A stretch of 64,000 bases of DNA, taken from NCBI RefSeq assembly GCF_003336245.1, contig NZ_QPHM01000001.1, positions 1,178,001 to 1,242,000 of the forward strand. The letters are read 5' to 3'. The stretch comes from Haloplanus salinus. GTDB lineage: Archaea; Halobacteriota; Halobacteria; Halobacteriales; Haloferacaceae. Below, piece by piece: positions 16,650-25,519 of the stretch (its first letter is position 1; every line of letters begins with the position of its first letter). A program made the translations under genes and the position numbers. Below the pieces are notes generated by a model. That model was not told the origin of the DNA and made no database searches. It worked only from the letters and a program-made list of their open reading frames with translations.

Positions 16650-18203
16650 ATGCGAAAGCGGGCATCCGCGATTCTCGCGGTACTGATGATGATGGCTGCG
16701 GTCGCGCCGGCGACGGCGACCGCACCAGCGGCGGTCGACGCCGGCGCGAGCGTCGTCGACCAGCGTGCCGATCCCGACGAGGACGTCGTCGGCTGGGAGG
16801 GTGGGTACTGGCACGACGACGAGATCGATATCGACCAGTCCGACGGCCTCAGCGACGAGGAGCTGGACGCCTACGTGGCACGGGCGATGGCCCGCGTCGA
16901 GTACCTCAGGGAGTCGGAGTTCGACAGCGAGGTTCCCGTCGAGGTACTCCCGCGGGAGGAGTTCAAGCGCCAGCGGAACGAGAGCGCCACGGGCAACACC
17001 TCGTTCGACGCCTGGAACGACCAGGTGTGGGAAGCGCTGTTCGTCATCGGCGAAGAGCGGGAGGCGAACGAGGCGCTGCAGTCGGCGACGGGAGAGACGA
17101 CGGCCGGCTTCTACGCCCCCAGTGACGACCGCATCCGGATCATCACCGACTCGCCGGACAGTCCGACCATCGACAACGCGACGCTCGTCCACGAACTCGT
17201 CCACGCCCTGCAGGATCAGGACGGTGACCTCGGCGAACGGATCTCCACGACCGAGACACAGGACGCGGGTCTGGCGACGGACGGCGTCGTCGAGGGTGAG
17301 GCCAACTACATCGAGCAGCGCTACACGAGCCGTTGTGGCGTCGAGTGGGAGTGCGTCGAGACGCCCAGTTCGGGCGGCGGCCCGGGGCAACCGCCGAACC
17401 TCGGCGTCCTGTTGACGCTCCTGCAGCCGTACTCCGACGGCCCGGTCTACATCGACTGGCTCATCGAACGGGGTGGCTGGGACGCGGTCGAGGCGGCGTT
17501 CGAGAGCCCGCCACAGTCGACCGAGCAGATCATTCACCTGACTGACGAGGAGCCGGTCCCGATCGAGTACACGGACCGCGCCCGCAACGGTTGGGAGACG
17601 TTCCCGAACCAGGGCGAAGGGGGCTCGGACACCGTCGGCGAAGCGTCGATGTACGTGATGTTCTGGTACCAAGCGCGGACGGCGGGCGCCCGGACCGTCT
17701 CGCCGCAGTCCGTCGTCCAGACCACCGACCAGTACGACATCTACAACTACGACGCGGAGCCCTCGACGGGGTGGGGGAACGACCGCGTGTTCCCGTACGA
17801 GAAGGGGAGCGGCGAGGAGGCACAGTACGGCTACGTCTGGGTGACCGAGTGGGACACCGAGGAAGACGCCGATGAGTTCGTCGAGGCGTACGGCGAGATT
17901 CTCGTGGCACAGGGCGTAGCGGAGTTCGACGGCGAGGGTCAATACGTCGTCCCGAGCGGCGAGTTCGCCGACGCCTTCCGCATCGACCGACAGGGAACCC
18001 GCGTCACCATCGTCAACGCGCCGACGGCCGAGGACCTGAGCGACGTCCGGCCGGCGCCGGAGAGCGGCAGCGACGGCACCGCGGCGAGCGACGACGACGC
18101 CGGCTCGACGGGCCTCGAAGCGCCCGGCTTCGGCCCGCTGACGGCCGTGCTCGCGCTGGTCGCCGCCGTGGCGCTGGTCGCGGTGGCCCGGCGACTCGAC
18201 TGA
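16650..18203 (+). CDS. Hvo_1808-family surface protein with PGF-CTERM anchor
   Basis: A 517-residue exported haloarchaeal protein. A Sec signal occupies about residues 1-30. The domain contains HELVHALQDQ with His181 and His185 of an HExxH zinc-protease motif and a second conserved half (SDGPVYIDWLIERGGW, GEASMYVMFW). The C-terminus has a Ser/Asp-rich linker then APGFGPLTAVLALVAAVALV and basic residues: a PGF-CTERM signal processed by archaeosortase A and lipid-anchored. Peptidase activity is plausible from the motif but not shown. It is followed 43 bp later by a paralogue. Confidence 0.88.
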   Translation: MRKRASAILAVLMMMAAVAPATATAPAAVDAGASVVDQRADPDEDVVGWEGGYWHDDEIDIDQSDGLSDEELDAYVARAMARVEYLRESEFDSEVPVEVLPREEFKRQRNESATGNTSFDAWNDQVWEALFVIGEEREANEALQSATGETTAGFYAPSDDRIRIITDSPDSPTIDNATLVHELVHALQDQDGDLGERISTTETQDAGLATDGVVEGEANYIEQRYTSRCGVEWECVETPSSGGGPGQPPNLGVLLTLLQPYSDGPVYIDWLIERGGWDAVEAAFESPPQSTEQIIHLTDEEPVPIEYTDRARNGWETFPNQGEGGSDTVGEASMYVMFWYQARTAGARTVSPQSVVQTTDQYDIYNYDAEPSTGWGNDRVFPYEKGSGEEAQYGYVWVTEWDTEEDADEFVEAYGEILVAQGVAEFDGEGQYVVPSGEFADAFRIDRQGTRVTIVNAPTAEDLSDVRPAPESGSDGTAASDDDAGSTGLEAPGFGPLTAVLALVAAVALVAVARRLD

Positions 18204-18246
18204 CCGACGGCACCCTTTTTACTGACCGTCGCCGACGGCCGGGAAG

Positions 18247-19635
18247 ATGCGTCTCCCCGTCCTGCTGGCGGTCCTCGTCGTGCTCGCGGGTTGTGGGGGC
18301 GCGGTCGGACCGGACGGACCGACGGCAGCGCCGACCGCGACGTCAACGTCGTCGCCGCCGCCCGCCCACTCCGGCTTCGCCGACCCCGCCACGGACCGCC
18401 TCGGCTGGGAGGCGGGCTACTGGTACGACGAGCCGCTTCCGGTGAACGCCACCGATGGCTTGGACGCGAGCGAACGCGCGGCGGTCGTCGGGCGGACGAT
18501 GGCACGCATCGAACGGCTTCGAGGCCTGGAGTTCGAGTCGGCGGTGCCGGTCGAGGTGGTCGACCGCGAGGCGTATCTCGCGGACGGGACCGTGACCGCG
18601 ACGGCGTTCGAGGAGGTGGTGTGGGAGGCGTTACTCCTCGTCGGCGAGGATCGGTCGGTCGCGGCGACGTTCGCGGCGTTCTACGGCGCGTCGGTGCAGG
18701 GGTCGTACGTCCCGAGCGAGGATCGGATCGTCGTGGTGAGCGACTCGGCGCGGCCGACGCTCGACCGCCGAACGCTCGCCCACGAACTCACGCACGCTCT
18801 ACAGGACCAGCACTTCGAGGCCGTCTTCGGCCGGCGGAACCGGACGGGAACCCGCGACGAGCGGCTGGGATGGCGGGGGTTGATCGAGGGCGACGCGGGC
18901 TACGTCGAGGACCGGTACGAGAAGCGGTGCGGGGCGGAGTGGTCGTGTCTGCCGCGGCCGACGAGCGGTCCGGGCGCGAGCCTCGACGGGAATGGGGGCG
19001 TCCACGTCGCCGTCTACCAGCCCTACAGCGACGGCCCGGCGTTCGTCCACAGGCTCCGGGAGCGCGGCGGGTGGGAGGCGGTGAACGCCGCCTACGCGGC
19101 CCCGCCGACGAGTTCGGCGGCGGTGATCCACCCGGCGCGGTACCCGGACTGGGAACCGACGGCGGTCCGCGTGCCGGATCGCTCGGCGTCGGACTGGCGC
19201 CGCTTCGGCCGGTCGCCGCCGGGAACGACGGTCGGCGAGGCGTCGCTGTTCGCGACCCTGTGGGCGAACGGCGGGACCGAACCCTTCCACCGCCGGCGAG
19301 CCTCGCGCCCCCACCGCACGTACAACTACACCCATCCGGTCACGACGGGGTGGGTCGGCGACCGACTCGTGCCCTACCGCAACGGGACGGCGACGGGCTA
19401 CGTCCTCCGGACGGAGTGGGTGACGACGGGCGACGCCGCGGCCTTCGCCGTCGCGTACCGTGACCTGTTGCGGACGCGTCGGGGTGCCGAACGCCGCGCG
19501 GGCGACGTGTTGGTCGTCCCCGCCGGTCCCTACGCCGACGCGTACCGAGTGACGCGAAACGGGACGACGGTGACGATCACCAACGCGCCGACGGTGGGGG
19601 CGCTGGACGCGGTCCACCGCCGGCCGGCCGACTGA
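18247..19635 (+). CDS. Hvo_1808-family lipoprotein paralogue
   Basis: A 462-residue paralogue of the preceding protein, sharing GWEAGYWYDEPLPVN, HELTHALQDQ (HExxH at 179-183), YSDGPAFVHRLRERGGW and GEASLFATLW in the same order. Its anchoring differs: the N-terminus has a lipobox LAGC with Cys16 and there is no PGF-CTERM tail. A CTTTTTACTG box lies about 30 nt upstream, so it has its own promoter. The pair presumably arose by tandem duplication with a change of membrane anchor. Function unknown. Confidence 0.87.
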   Translation: MRLPVLLAVLVVLAGCGGAVGPDGPTAAPTATSTSSPPPAHSGFADPATDRLGWEAGYWYDEPLPVNATDGLDASERAAVVGRTMARIERLRGLEFESAVPVEVVDREAYLADGTVTATAFEEVVWEALLLVGEDRSVAATFAAFYGASVQGSYVPSEDRIVVVSDSARPTLDRRTLAHELTHALQDQHFEAVFGRRNRTGTRDERLGWRGLIEGDAGYVEDRYEKRCGAEWSCLPRPTSGPGASLDGNGGVHVAVYQPYSDGPAFVHRLRERGGWEAVNAAYAAPPTSSAAVIHPARYPDWEPTAVRVPDRSASDWRRFGRSPPGTTVGEASLFATLWANGGTEPFHRRRASRPHRTYNYTHPVTTGWVGDRLVPYRNGTATGYVLRTEWVTTGDAAAFAVAYRDLLRTRRGAERRAGDVLVVPAGPYADAYRVTRNGTTVTITNAPTVGALDAVHRRPAD

Positions 19636-19744
19636 TGTGGGTCGCCGGGGCGGATCGGCGACGGGGCCGTCTGAAGACGAATCCTCTTCGACCACGGCGA
19701 CCGAACGAACGGATTTTTCACCGACGGGAGCGAAGCCGGCGGCA

Positions 19745-20893
19745 ATGCCACCGTTCGACATCGTCGGCCCCGGAGCCATCCGTGACGGCACGGCGACCGA
19801 CGCGTACTTTCTGCGGACGGAGACGACGCTGCGACACGCCGACCGGAACCCGACGGTCGTCGCGGAGGTGACGGCCGACCAGTTCCCCGACGGCGACTTC
19901 GAACTGCTCGCAGGGGTGAAAGACGCCGCGGCCCTGCTGGAGGGCCGGGGCGTCGACGTCGACGCGATGGGAGAGGGACGGCTGTTCGACGGCGGGCCAG
20001 TCGTGCGGATCGAAGGGCCGTATCTCGAGTTCGCGCGGTTCGAGACGTCGTTGCTCGGCTTCCTCTCACACGCCAGCGGGATGGCGACGGCGGCGCTGGA
20101 GGCGCGACGGGCCGCGCCGGAGTCGACGGTGCTCTCTTTCGGCGCGCGCCACGTCCACCCCGCCATCGCGGCGACCGTCGAACGGAGCGCGTTGGTCGGA
20201 GGGCTGGACGGCTTCTCCCACGTCGCCGCCGGCGAGGTACTCGGCCGGGAAGCCGGGGGGACGATGCCCCACGCCCTGCTGATCTGTTTCGGCCGCGGGG
20301 AACAGGTGGCGGCGTGGCGCGCGTTCGACGAGGCGGTGGCGCCGGACGTACCGCGCGTCGCGCTGTGTGACACGTACAGCGACGAGGTGGACGAGGCGTT
20401 GCGCGCGGTCGAAGCCCTCGGCGACGACCTGGACAGCGTCCGGCTCGACACCACCGGATCGCGCCGGGGGGACTTCCGACACATCCTCCGCGAGGTGCGC
20501 TGGGAACTCGACGCCCGCGGGCACCACGACGTGGACGTATTCGCGAGCGGGGGTCTCGGGCCGGCGCAACTGCGGGAACTCCGGGACGTGGCCGACGGCT
20601 TCGGCGTCGGAAGCCACGTCTCGAACGCCGAGCCCGTGGATTTCGCGCTCGACATCGTCGAAGTCGACGGTGAGCCCGCGGCAAAGCGGGGGAAGCTCTC
20701 GGGGGCGAAACAGGCCTACCGGACGCCGGACGGGGGTCACCACGTCGGACTCGCGGACCGGAACGGACCGAAAGACGGCGAGGCGCTCCTCGAACCGCTG
20801 ATTCGGGACGGCGAGGTGGTCAGGGAGTTCGACGTGGACGCGGCGGCGGAGCGGGCGCTGGAAGACGCCGACGTCGTCGGGTTCGGGGAGTAA
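19745..20893 (+). CDS. pncB: Nicotinate phosphoribosyltransferase
   Basis: A 382-residue enzyme that joins nicotinate and PRPP to give nicotinate mononucleotide in NAD salvage. TDAYFLRTETTLRH near the N-terminus, FGARHVHPAIA, VALCDTYSDEVDEAL and VFASGGLGPAQLREL are characteristic phosphoribosyltransferase/TIM-barrel elements of the archaeal type. The ATG at 19745 fits the family start (MPPFDIVGPGAI), with GATTTTTC about 30 nt upstream. The frame before it, back to 19637, is not coding-like. Confidence 0.9.
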   Translation: MPPFDIVGPGAIRDGTATDAYFLRTETTLRHADRNPTVVAEVTADQFPDGDFELLAGVKDAAALLEGRGVDVDAMGEGRLFDGGPVVRIEGPYLEFARFETSLLGFLSHASGMATAALEARRAAPESTVLSFGARHVHPAIAATVERSALVGGLDGFSHVAAGEVLGREAGGTMPHALLICFGRGEQVAAWRAFDEAVAPDVPRVALCDTYSDEVDEALRAVEALGDDLDSVRLDTTGSRRGDFRHILREVRWELDARGHHDVDVFASGGLGPAQLRELRDVADGFGVGSHVSNAEPVDFALDIVEVDGEPAAKRGKLSGAKQAYRTPDGGHHVGLADRNGPKDGEALLEPLIRDGEVVREFDVDAAAERALEDADVVGFGE

Positions 20894-20897
20894 CGGC

Positions 20898-21500
20898 TTA
20901 CAACTGTTCGACGGAGCCGCCTTCGGGGCGCTCGCGGAACACCTGTCCCTCGAAGAGGGTGATCATGGTGTCGTCGTCCTGCCAGGCGAGCGGCGAGAGG
21001 CCGGCCTTGCGACAGGCGTGGGTGAGGAACTGTTCTTCGTTCCAGCCGTTCTCGACCGGGAGGGTGGGGTACATCCAGGCGTGTTGGCCGTCGGCGTCGA
21101 GGGCAACGCCGTGTGTGCCGAGTTCGAGGTCGGCGAGCGGGTCGTTCGTGAGGACGTGGTTACAGACGACACAGACGGAGATGTTGAGATGTTGGAGCTC
21201 CGGTGGCTCGATTTCGGAGCCACAGGAGTCGTCGGAAGCGGCAGTGATGGCCGCGTCGACGATGGCGTGGCCGAGTTGGTCGGAGCCGCGATAGGCGCCG
21301 GCACAGCCGCGGAGCCGTCCACGGCCGCGGTTCGACGTGACCCGAACGAACGCGCCCGTGCGGGCGTAGAACGCGTCACGCATACTTCCCGGCTGTTCTC
21401 GCTGGCCCTGGAGCACGTACGCTTCCACGGCTTCACGAGCCAGTTCGACCGCTCGGGCGCCGTCGTCGTAAGAAAGGTGTACCGTCTGCGCCTCGGACAT
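20898..21500 (-). CDS. TIGR00296/AMMECR1 family protein
   Basis: A 200-residue AMMECR1-domain protein, conserved in archaea and eukaryotes. RGRLRGCAGAYRG carries the signature LRGC motif and ELQHLNISVCVV and HGVALDADGQHAWMYPTLPVENGWNEEQFL complete the domain. Biochemical function is unknown; a modification or radical-SAM-partner role has been proposed for relatives. It converges on pncB with a 4-bp gap and is divergent from the RNase P RNA gene. Confidence 0.9.
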   Translation of the reverse strand: MSEAQTVHLSYDDGARAVELAREAVEAYVLQGQREQPGSMRDAFYARTGAFVRVTSNRGRGRLRGCAGAYRGSDQLGHAIVDAAITAASDDSCGSEIEPPELQHLNISVCVVCNHVLTNDPLADLELGTHGVALDADGQHAWMYPTLPVENGWNEEQFLTHACRKAGLSPLAWQDDDTMITLFEGQVFRERPEGGSVEQL

Positions 21501-21590
21501 ACGTCAAGGTTACGCCCGACCGACTTGAAGTCTTCCTTTCCGTCGGAAAGAACCGTGATGAATGGTGGCCGGCGAGTCGCCCGACCGAAC

Positions 21591-21600
21591 GGCTTATTCC
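21591..21600 (+). promoter_or_regulatory. TATA box of the RNase P RNA gene
   Basis: GGCTTATTCC, centred about 25 nt before the predicted 5' end of the RNA, fits a haloarchaeal TATA box and helps place the start near 21619. Confidence 0.55.
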
Positions 21601-21618
21601 GCCGACTGCCGTAGCGCT

Positions 21619-22032
21619 AGACGGCAGAGAGAGCCCGGCCCCCGTGCGCGAGCATGAGGAAAGTCCCCCCACCGTCCGGACGGGTGACCGGGCGCAAGCC
21701 CGGAGTCGGAGACGGCTGGCTCTGGAACAGAAACGAGACCACTCGACCCGACCGATGAGGTGTGCGAACCCGAGCGCAAGCGAGGGGAGTTGACCCACCG
21801 AGGGAACGGAGACGCGGCGCGTCCCCGGATCGTGAGCGGCGTGAGCCGTGAGCGACGGGGCGCCACGCGCCTCGATGGTGAACGGCGACGCCGTGAGCCG
21901 ACGGTCGAGAACGGATGGAACGGCGAATCCTCACCGGTGCAAGTCCGCCTCGTCAAGGTAGTCCGGACGCGGAGGTGGACGCTCAGCCGAATGCCGGGAA
22001 AACAGAAGGGGGCTTACTCCTCTCAGCCGCTC
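21619..22032 (+). ncRNA. rnpB: RNase P RNA
   Basis: Archaeal type-A RNase P RNA, the catalytic subunit that trims 5' leaders from pre-tRNAs. Conserved region I, GAGGAAAGTCC, is at 21656-21666, and the CR-IV/V 3' core ACAGAAGGGGGCTTA is at 22002-22016. CAGAAACGAGACC and GGATGGAACGGCG segments are also typical. The 5' GGCAGAGAG near 21623 can pair with the 3' CTCTCAGCC near 22020 as P1. Ends are estimated from this pairing and the TATA box, so each may be off by some 10 nt. Confidence 0.92.
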
Positions 22033-22042
22033 ACACGGCCAG

Positions 22043-22795
22043 TTACGACTCCACGTCCCGCCCGCCGAGCCACCGCGTCAACCCCGGATAGTCGGCTATC
22101 AGGCCGTCCGCGCCGGCGTCGACCGCTGCGCGCGCCTCGACCCACGTTCGCACCGTCCAGACGTTGACGGTTCGGTCGGTCGGGACCCGGTCGGCGGCGC
22201 GGAGTGCCGGGAGCGACGGGTGGATGCTCCCGGCGTCGTACCGGACGGCGAGTTCGCGACCCGTCCCGAGGTCGGTACAGAGTGGCGCGAGCGACGCCGT
22301 CGCGTCCCGCTCGCGGACGGCCGCGAGCGCCCCCTCCGAGAACGAGGAGAAACGGGCATCGCGGCCGCCGACCAGTTCCAGCACCCGGTCGACGAACGGT
22401 TGCCAGCGCTCGCGGGCGATGTCGCGGTCGGCGGGCGGGAGCGACCCGCGGGGATCCGTCCCCGCGCCGGGGGACTTGAGTTCCACGTCGAGTGGGCCGG
22501 TCGTCCGGGCGAGCAGGCGGGCGAGCGTCGGCACGCGCTGGCCGCTCCCGAGCACCACGGCGTCGGTCACCGCCTCGGACGGCAGGTCGGCGACGGCGCC
22601 CGAGCCGTCCGTGACCCCGCGGCTGTCCGCCCCGGCGTCCAGTCGCGCGTCGTGGAAGACGACCGGCGTCCCGTCCCCGCAGGCGACCACGTCGATTTCC
22701 ACCCGGTCGGCGCGGTCCGCCGCGACCCGCACCGCACCGACCGTATTCTCGGGAGTGACGCCCGCGAACCCCCGATGGGCGATGATGGTCGTCAC
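22043..22795 (-). CDS. Glycerophosphodiester phosphodiesterase family protein
   Basis: A 250-residue GDPD TIM-barrel enzyme that hydrolyses glycerophosphodiesters. The signature IIAHRGFAGVTPENT is at the N-terminus, followed by VEIDVVACGDGTPVVFHD and, late, WTVRTWVEARAAVDAGADGLIADYPG. The GTG at 22795 overlaps the stop codon of the upstream aminopeptidase gene in a GTGA arrangement, so the two are translationally coupled. It ends 11 bp beyond the predicted RNase P RNA 3' end, converging on it. Confidence 0.88.
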   Translation of the reverse strand: MTTIIAHRGFAGVTPENTVGAVRVAADRADRVEIDVVACGDGTPVVFHDARLDAGADSRGVTDGSGAVADLPSEAVTDAVVLGSGQRVPTLARLLARTTGPLDVELKSPGAGTDPRGSLPPADRDIARERWQPFVDRVLELVGGRDARFSSFSEGALAAVRERDATASLAPLCTDLGTGRELAVRYDAGSIHPSLPALRAADRVPTDRTVNVWTVRTWVEARAAVDAGADGLIADYPGLTRWLGGRDVES

Positions 22796-23886
22796 GCGTC
22801 GAAGCCGTCCTCCCACCGAAACAGCCCGTCGCGCTGGATCACCGCGTCGTCGACGACGAGTCGGGAGCCCTCGTCCATCCGGGTGATGAGGTCCGTGTGG
22901 ATCGCGCTCTCGGTGCCGGACTCGCCCGCGGGGAGACAGGCCTCGTAGGCGCGGCCGAGCGCGAGGTGGACGGTCCCGGCCATCTTCTCGTCGAAGAGCA
23001 CGTTGTCCGTGGGGCGGGTGATGCCGCGGTTCATGCCGACGCCGAGTTCCCCCAACCGTTTCGCGCCGTCGTCGGTGGCGAGCAGGTCCGCGAGGGCCCC
23101 TTCACCCGCCGCGGCCGAGAAGTCGACCACCGCGCCGTCCTCGAAGACGAGGTGGGCGTCGCGGAGGCGGCGACCCTGAACCGTGATCGGCACGTCGAAC
23201 GTGACCTCGCCCTCGGCCGTCGCCGGCGCGGTGAACACCTCGCCGCTCGGCAGGTTGTGGGAGTCGTAGGCGACGCTCGCGGCGCTGTTGACGGCGACAC
23301 GATCCTCGATGGAGAGCGTGAGGTCCGTGCCCTCGCCGAGGAGTCGGACCTCGCGGCCGTCGTCGAGGACGTCTTTCAGCGCCGCCATCTCGTCGGCCAG
23401 CGACGCCCAGTCACGGAGGACGGCGTCGTAGACGAAGTCCGCGTACGCCTCGTAGGACATGCCGGCGGCCTGGGCGAGCGAGCGGGTGGGGTGGACGGTC
23501 GACACCCAGTCGGTCGCCATGCGGGCCTCGCGGGCGTCGGCACGGGACCGGGCGTACGCGCTCCGAACGTCCCCGGGGACGTCCGCCGTGGCGGTCGTGT
23601 TGCGGCCGCCGCCGAGCGAGAGGAAGACGTCGGCGCGGTCGTAGAGGGCGCGTTCGGCCTCGGCGGGCGCGAACTCGCCGTCGTGGGCACGGAGGTACGC
23701 GCGTTGCACTTCGTCGGAGCCGTAGGTGGCCAGCAGGGTCGCACCGCGGGCCCCGAGTTCGGCGGCGACGGCGACGGCGAGGTCGTGGGCGCCCTCCGCG
23801 ACGCGCATCACCACCTCGTCCCCGGCGTCGATCCGGGCGCTCCAGTCGACGAGCGTCTCGGCGTGGGCGCGGATACGGTCGTCCAT
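22792..23886 (-). CDS. M29-family metallo-aminopeptidase
   Basis: A 364-residue thermophilic-type aminopeptidase (peptidase family M29, AmpS/T class). Metal-ligand segments are seen as VRLLGEGTDLTLSI, LPSGEVFTAPATAEGEV (conserved E..P..) and ELGVGMNRGIT with HLALGRAYE later. It probably acts on cytoplasmic peptides. The ATG at 23886 starts MDDRIRAHAETLVDWS, the usual family opening; a long open frame upstream is an overlap with other genes. First gene of a two-gene operon with the GDPD gene. Confidence 0.9.
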   Translation of the reverse strand: MDDRIRAHAETLVDWSARIDAGDEVVMRVAEGAHDLAVAVAAELGARGATLLATYGSDEVQRAYLRAHDGEFAPAEAERALYDRADVFLSLGGGRNTTATADVPGDVRSAYARSRADAREARMATDWVSTVHPTRSLAQAAGMSYEAYADFVYDAVLRDWASLADEMAALKDVLDDGREVRLLGEGTDLTLSIEDRVAVNSAASVAYDSHNLPSGEVFTAPATAEGEVTFDVPITVQGRRLRDAHLVFEDGAVVDFSAAAGEGALADLLATDDGAKRLGELGVGMNRGITRPTDNVLFDEKMAGTVHLALGRAYEACLPAGESGTESAIHTDLITRMDEGSRLVVDDAVIQRDGLFRWEDGFDA

Positions 23887-23976
23887 GTGCTGGCGTGGCG
23901 GGGGGCGGGGAAAAGGGCGCCGGCCGGGCAGGCCGCGACCGCAACCACTACCTCCCGGCGCGCAGGAGTCGGGGGT

Positions 23977-24867
23977 ATGCAACTCGGAGTCGTCGGACTC
24001 GGCCGGATGGGGCGGATCGTCGTCGACCGCGTACTCGACGCGGGGCACGACGTCGTGGCGTTCGACATCGACGAGGAGTCGGTGGCGGCGGCCGCGGACG
24101 CCGGCGCGGAGCCGGCCGACTCGGTCGCCGACCTCGCGGAGCGGCTGGGTGCGGACAAACGGATCTGGCTGATGGTCCCCGCGGGCGACGCGGTGGACGC
24201 GGCACTGGAGGAACTGGGCCCGCACCTCGACGGCGACGACGTCGTCGTCGACGGCGGCAACTCCCACTTCGAGGACTCGGTCCGGCGGGCGGAGGCGACC
24301 GACGCGGCCTACCTCGACTGTGGGACGAGCGGCGGTCCCGCGGGTGCCGACGTGGGCTTCTCGCTGATGATCGGTGGCCCAGAGGCGGCCTACGACGAAC
24401 TGGTTCCCGTCTTCGACGCGGTGGCGACGGGACCCGACGGCCACGCCCGGATGGGGCCGGCGGGGTCGGGCCACTACGTGAAGATGGTCCACAACGGGGT
24501 CGAGTACGCGCTGATGCAGGCCTACGGTGAGGGGTTCGAACTCCTCTTCGAGGGGCGGTACGACCTCGACCTCGAAGCGGTGGCGCGGACGTGGAACAAC
24601 GGCGCAGTCATCCGGTCGTGGCTGCTGGAACTCTGCGAGGAGGCGTTCCGCGAGGAGGGGTCGGATCTGGGCGACGTAGCCGACCACGTGGCCGGCGGAT
24701 CGACGGGAACGTGGACGGTTCAGGAGGCGCTGGCACAGGAGGTGCCGGTGCCGCTGATTCACGGGGCGCTGGCGGAGCGGTTCGCGTCTCGTCGGGGACG
24801 GTTCTCGCGGCGGCTCGCCAACCGCCTGCGGTACGGGTTCGGACGCCACGAGGTCGCCCGACGGTAG
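23977..24867 (+). CDS. gndA: 6-phosphogluconate dehydrogenase (decarboxylating)
   Basis: A 296-residue short-form 6PGDH that converts 6-phosphogluconate to ribulose 5-phosphate in the oxidative pentose pathway of haloarchaea. The Rossmann motif GLGRMGRIV starts at residue 7, DGGNSHFEDS and CGTSGGPAG are substrate-binding blocks, and GHYVKMVHNGVEYALMQAYGE carries the catalytic Lys-His-Asn. The length matches the bacterial GndA short class rather than the 470-residue class. Divergent from the aminopeptidase gene with a 90-bp gap. Confidence 0.92.
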   Translation: MQLGVVGLGRMGRIVVDRVLDAGHDVVAFDIDEESVAAAADAGAEPADSVADLAERLGADKRIWLMVPAGDAVDAALEELGPHLDGDDVVVDGGNSHFEDSVRRAEATDAAYLDCGTSGGPAGADVGFSLMIGGPEAAYDELVPVFDAVATGPDGHARMGPAGSGHYVKMVHNGVEYALMQAYGEGFELLFEGRYDLDLEAVARTWNNGAVIRSWLLELCEEAFREEGSDLGDVADHVAGGSTGTWTVQEALAQEVPVPLIHGALAERFASRRGRFSRRLANRLRYGFGRHEVARR

Positions 24868-24919
24868 GTCGGGCGCGACAATCACAATCCCCTTAACCCC
24901 AGCATCCAAACCGTGTGCT

Positions 24920-25519
24920 ATGGTCGAGGTAAATCTGGTGGGACTGAGCGTCGGGGCACTCCTGACGCTCACCGCCGTCGCGCTCCATCTGTCGAAGGGG
25001 ACGGGATGGACGCCCACCACCGACATCAGCCAAGAAGTTCTCGAACGCCGGGCCGAGTCGGTGCCCGAGACGGACTTCCCGGAGCCGATGAACCGCGCCA
25101 TCGGCGCCGGCGGTGGCGGCGCCGTCGCGGCCGGCGCCGTCACCGGCGAGGAGGAGGGTGCCGAACTGGAAGGGGGTGCCGAGGCGGTCGAGGAGGTCGG
25201 CCCGTGGGACGTCTCCGACGACGAGGCCGAAGTCTTCGAAATCGAGTACGCGAAGGAGGGCGACACCATCGACGTCAAGGAGAACGAGACGGTGCTCGAA
25301 GCCGGCGAGGACGCGGGCTGGGACCTACCCTACGCCTGCCGGCAGGGGCAGTGTGTCTCCTGTGCCGGGCAGATCACCTCCGGCGGCAGTTCCGAGGACT
25401 ACGTCGTCCACGACGACCAACAGATGCTCGACGACGGCGAACTCGACGACGGCTACACGCTGACCTGCGTCGCCTACCCCAAGGCCGATTTCACGATCGA
25501 GACGGGCGAGGCGCCTTAA
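24920..25519 (+). CDS. Membrane-anchored [2Fe-2S] ferredoxin
   Basis: A 199-residue protein with one N-terminal hydrophobic helix (about 5-24), a Glu/Gly-rich linker to residue 100, and a plant-type [2Fe-2S] domain. Cluster ligands are Cys140, Cys145, Cys148 and Cys183 in YACRQGQCVSC and LTCVAYP. It would carry electrons at the inner face of the membrane; the partner is unknown. This form is larger than the standard soluble haloarchaeal ferredoxin. Its TAA lies inside a TTAA that also supplies the stop of the convergent kinase gene. Confidence 0.88.
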   Translation: MVEVNLVGLSVGALLTLTAVALHLSKGTGWTPTTDISQEVLERRAESVPETDFPEPMNRAIGAGGGGAVAAGAVTGEEEGAELEGGAEAVEEVGPWDVSDDEAEVFEIEYAKEGDTIDVKENETVLEAGEDAGWDLPYACRQGQCVSCAGQITSGGSSEDYVVHDDQQMLDDGELDDGYTLTCVAYPKADFTIETGEAP

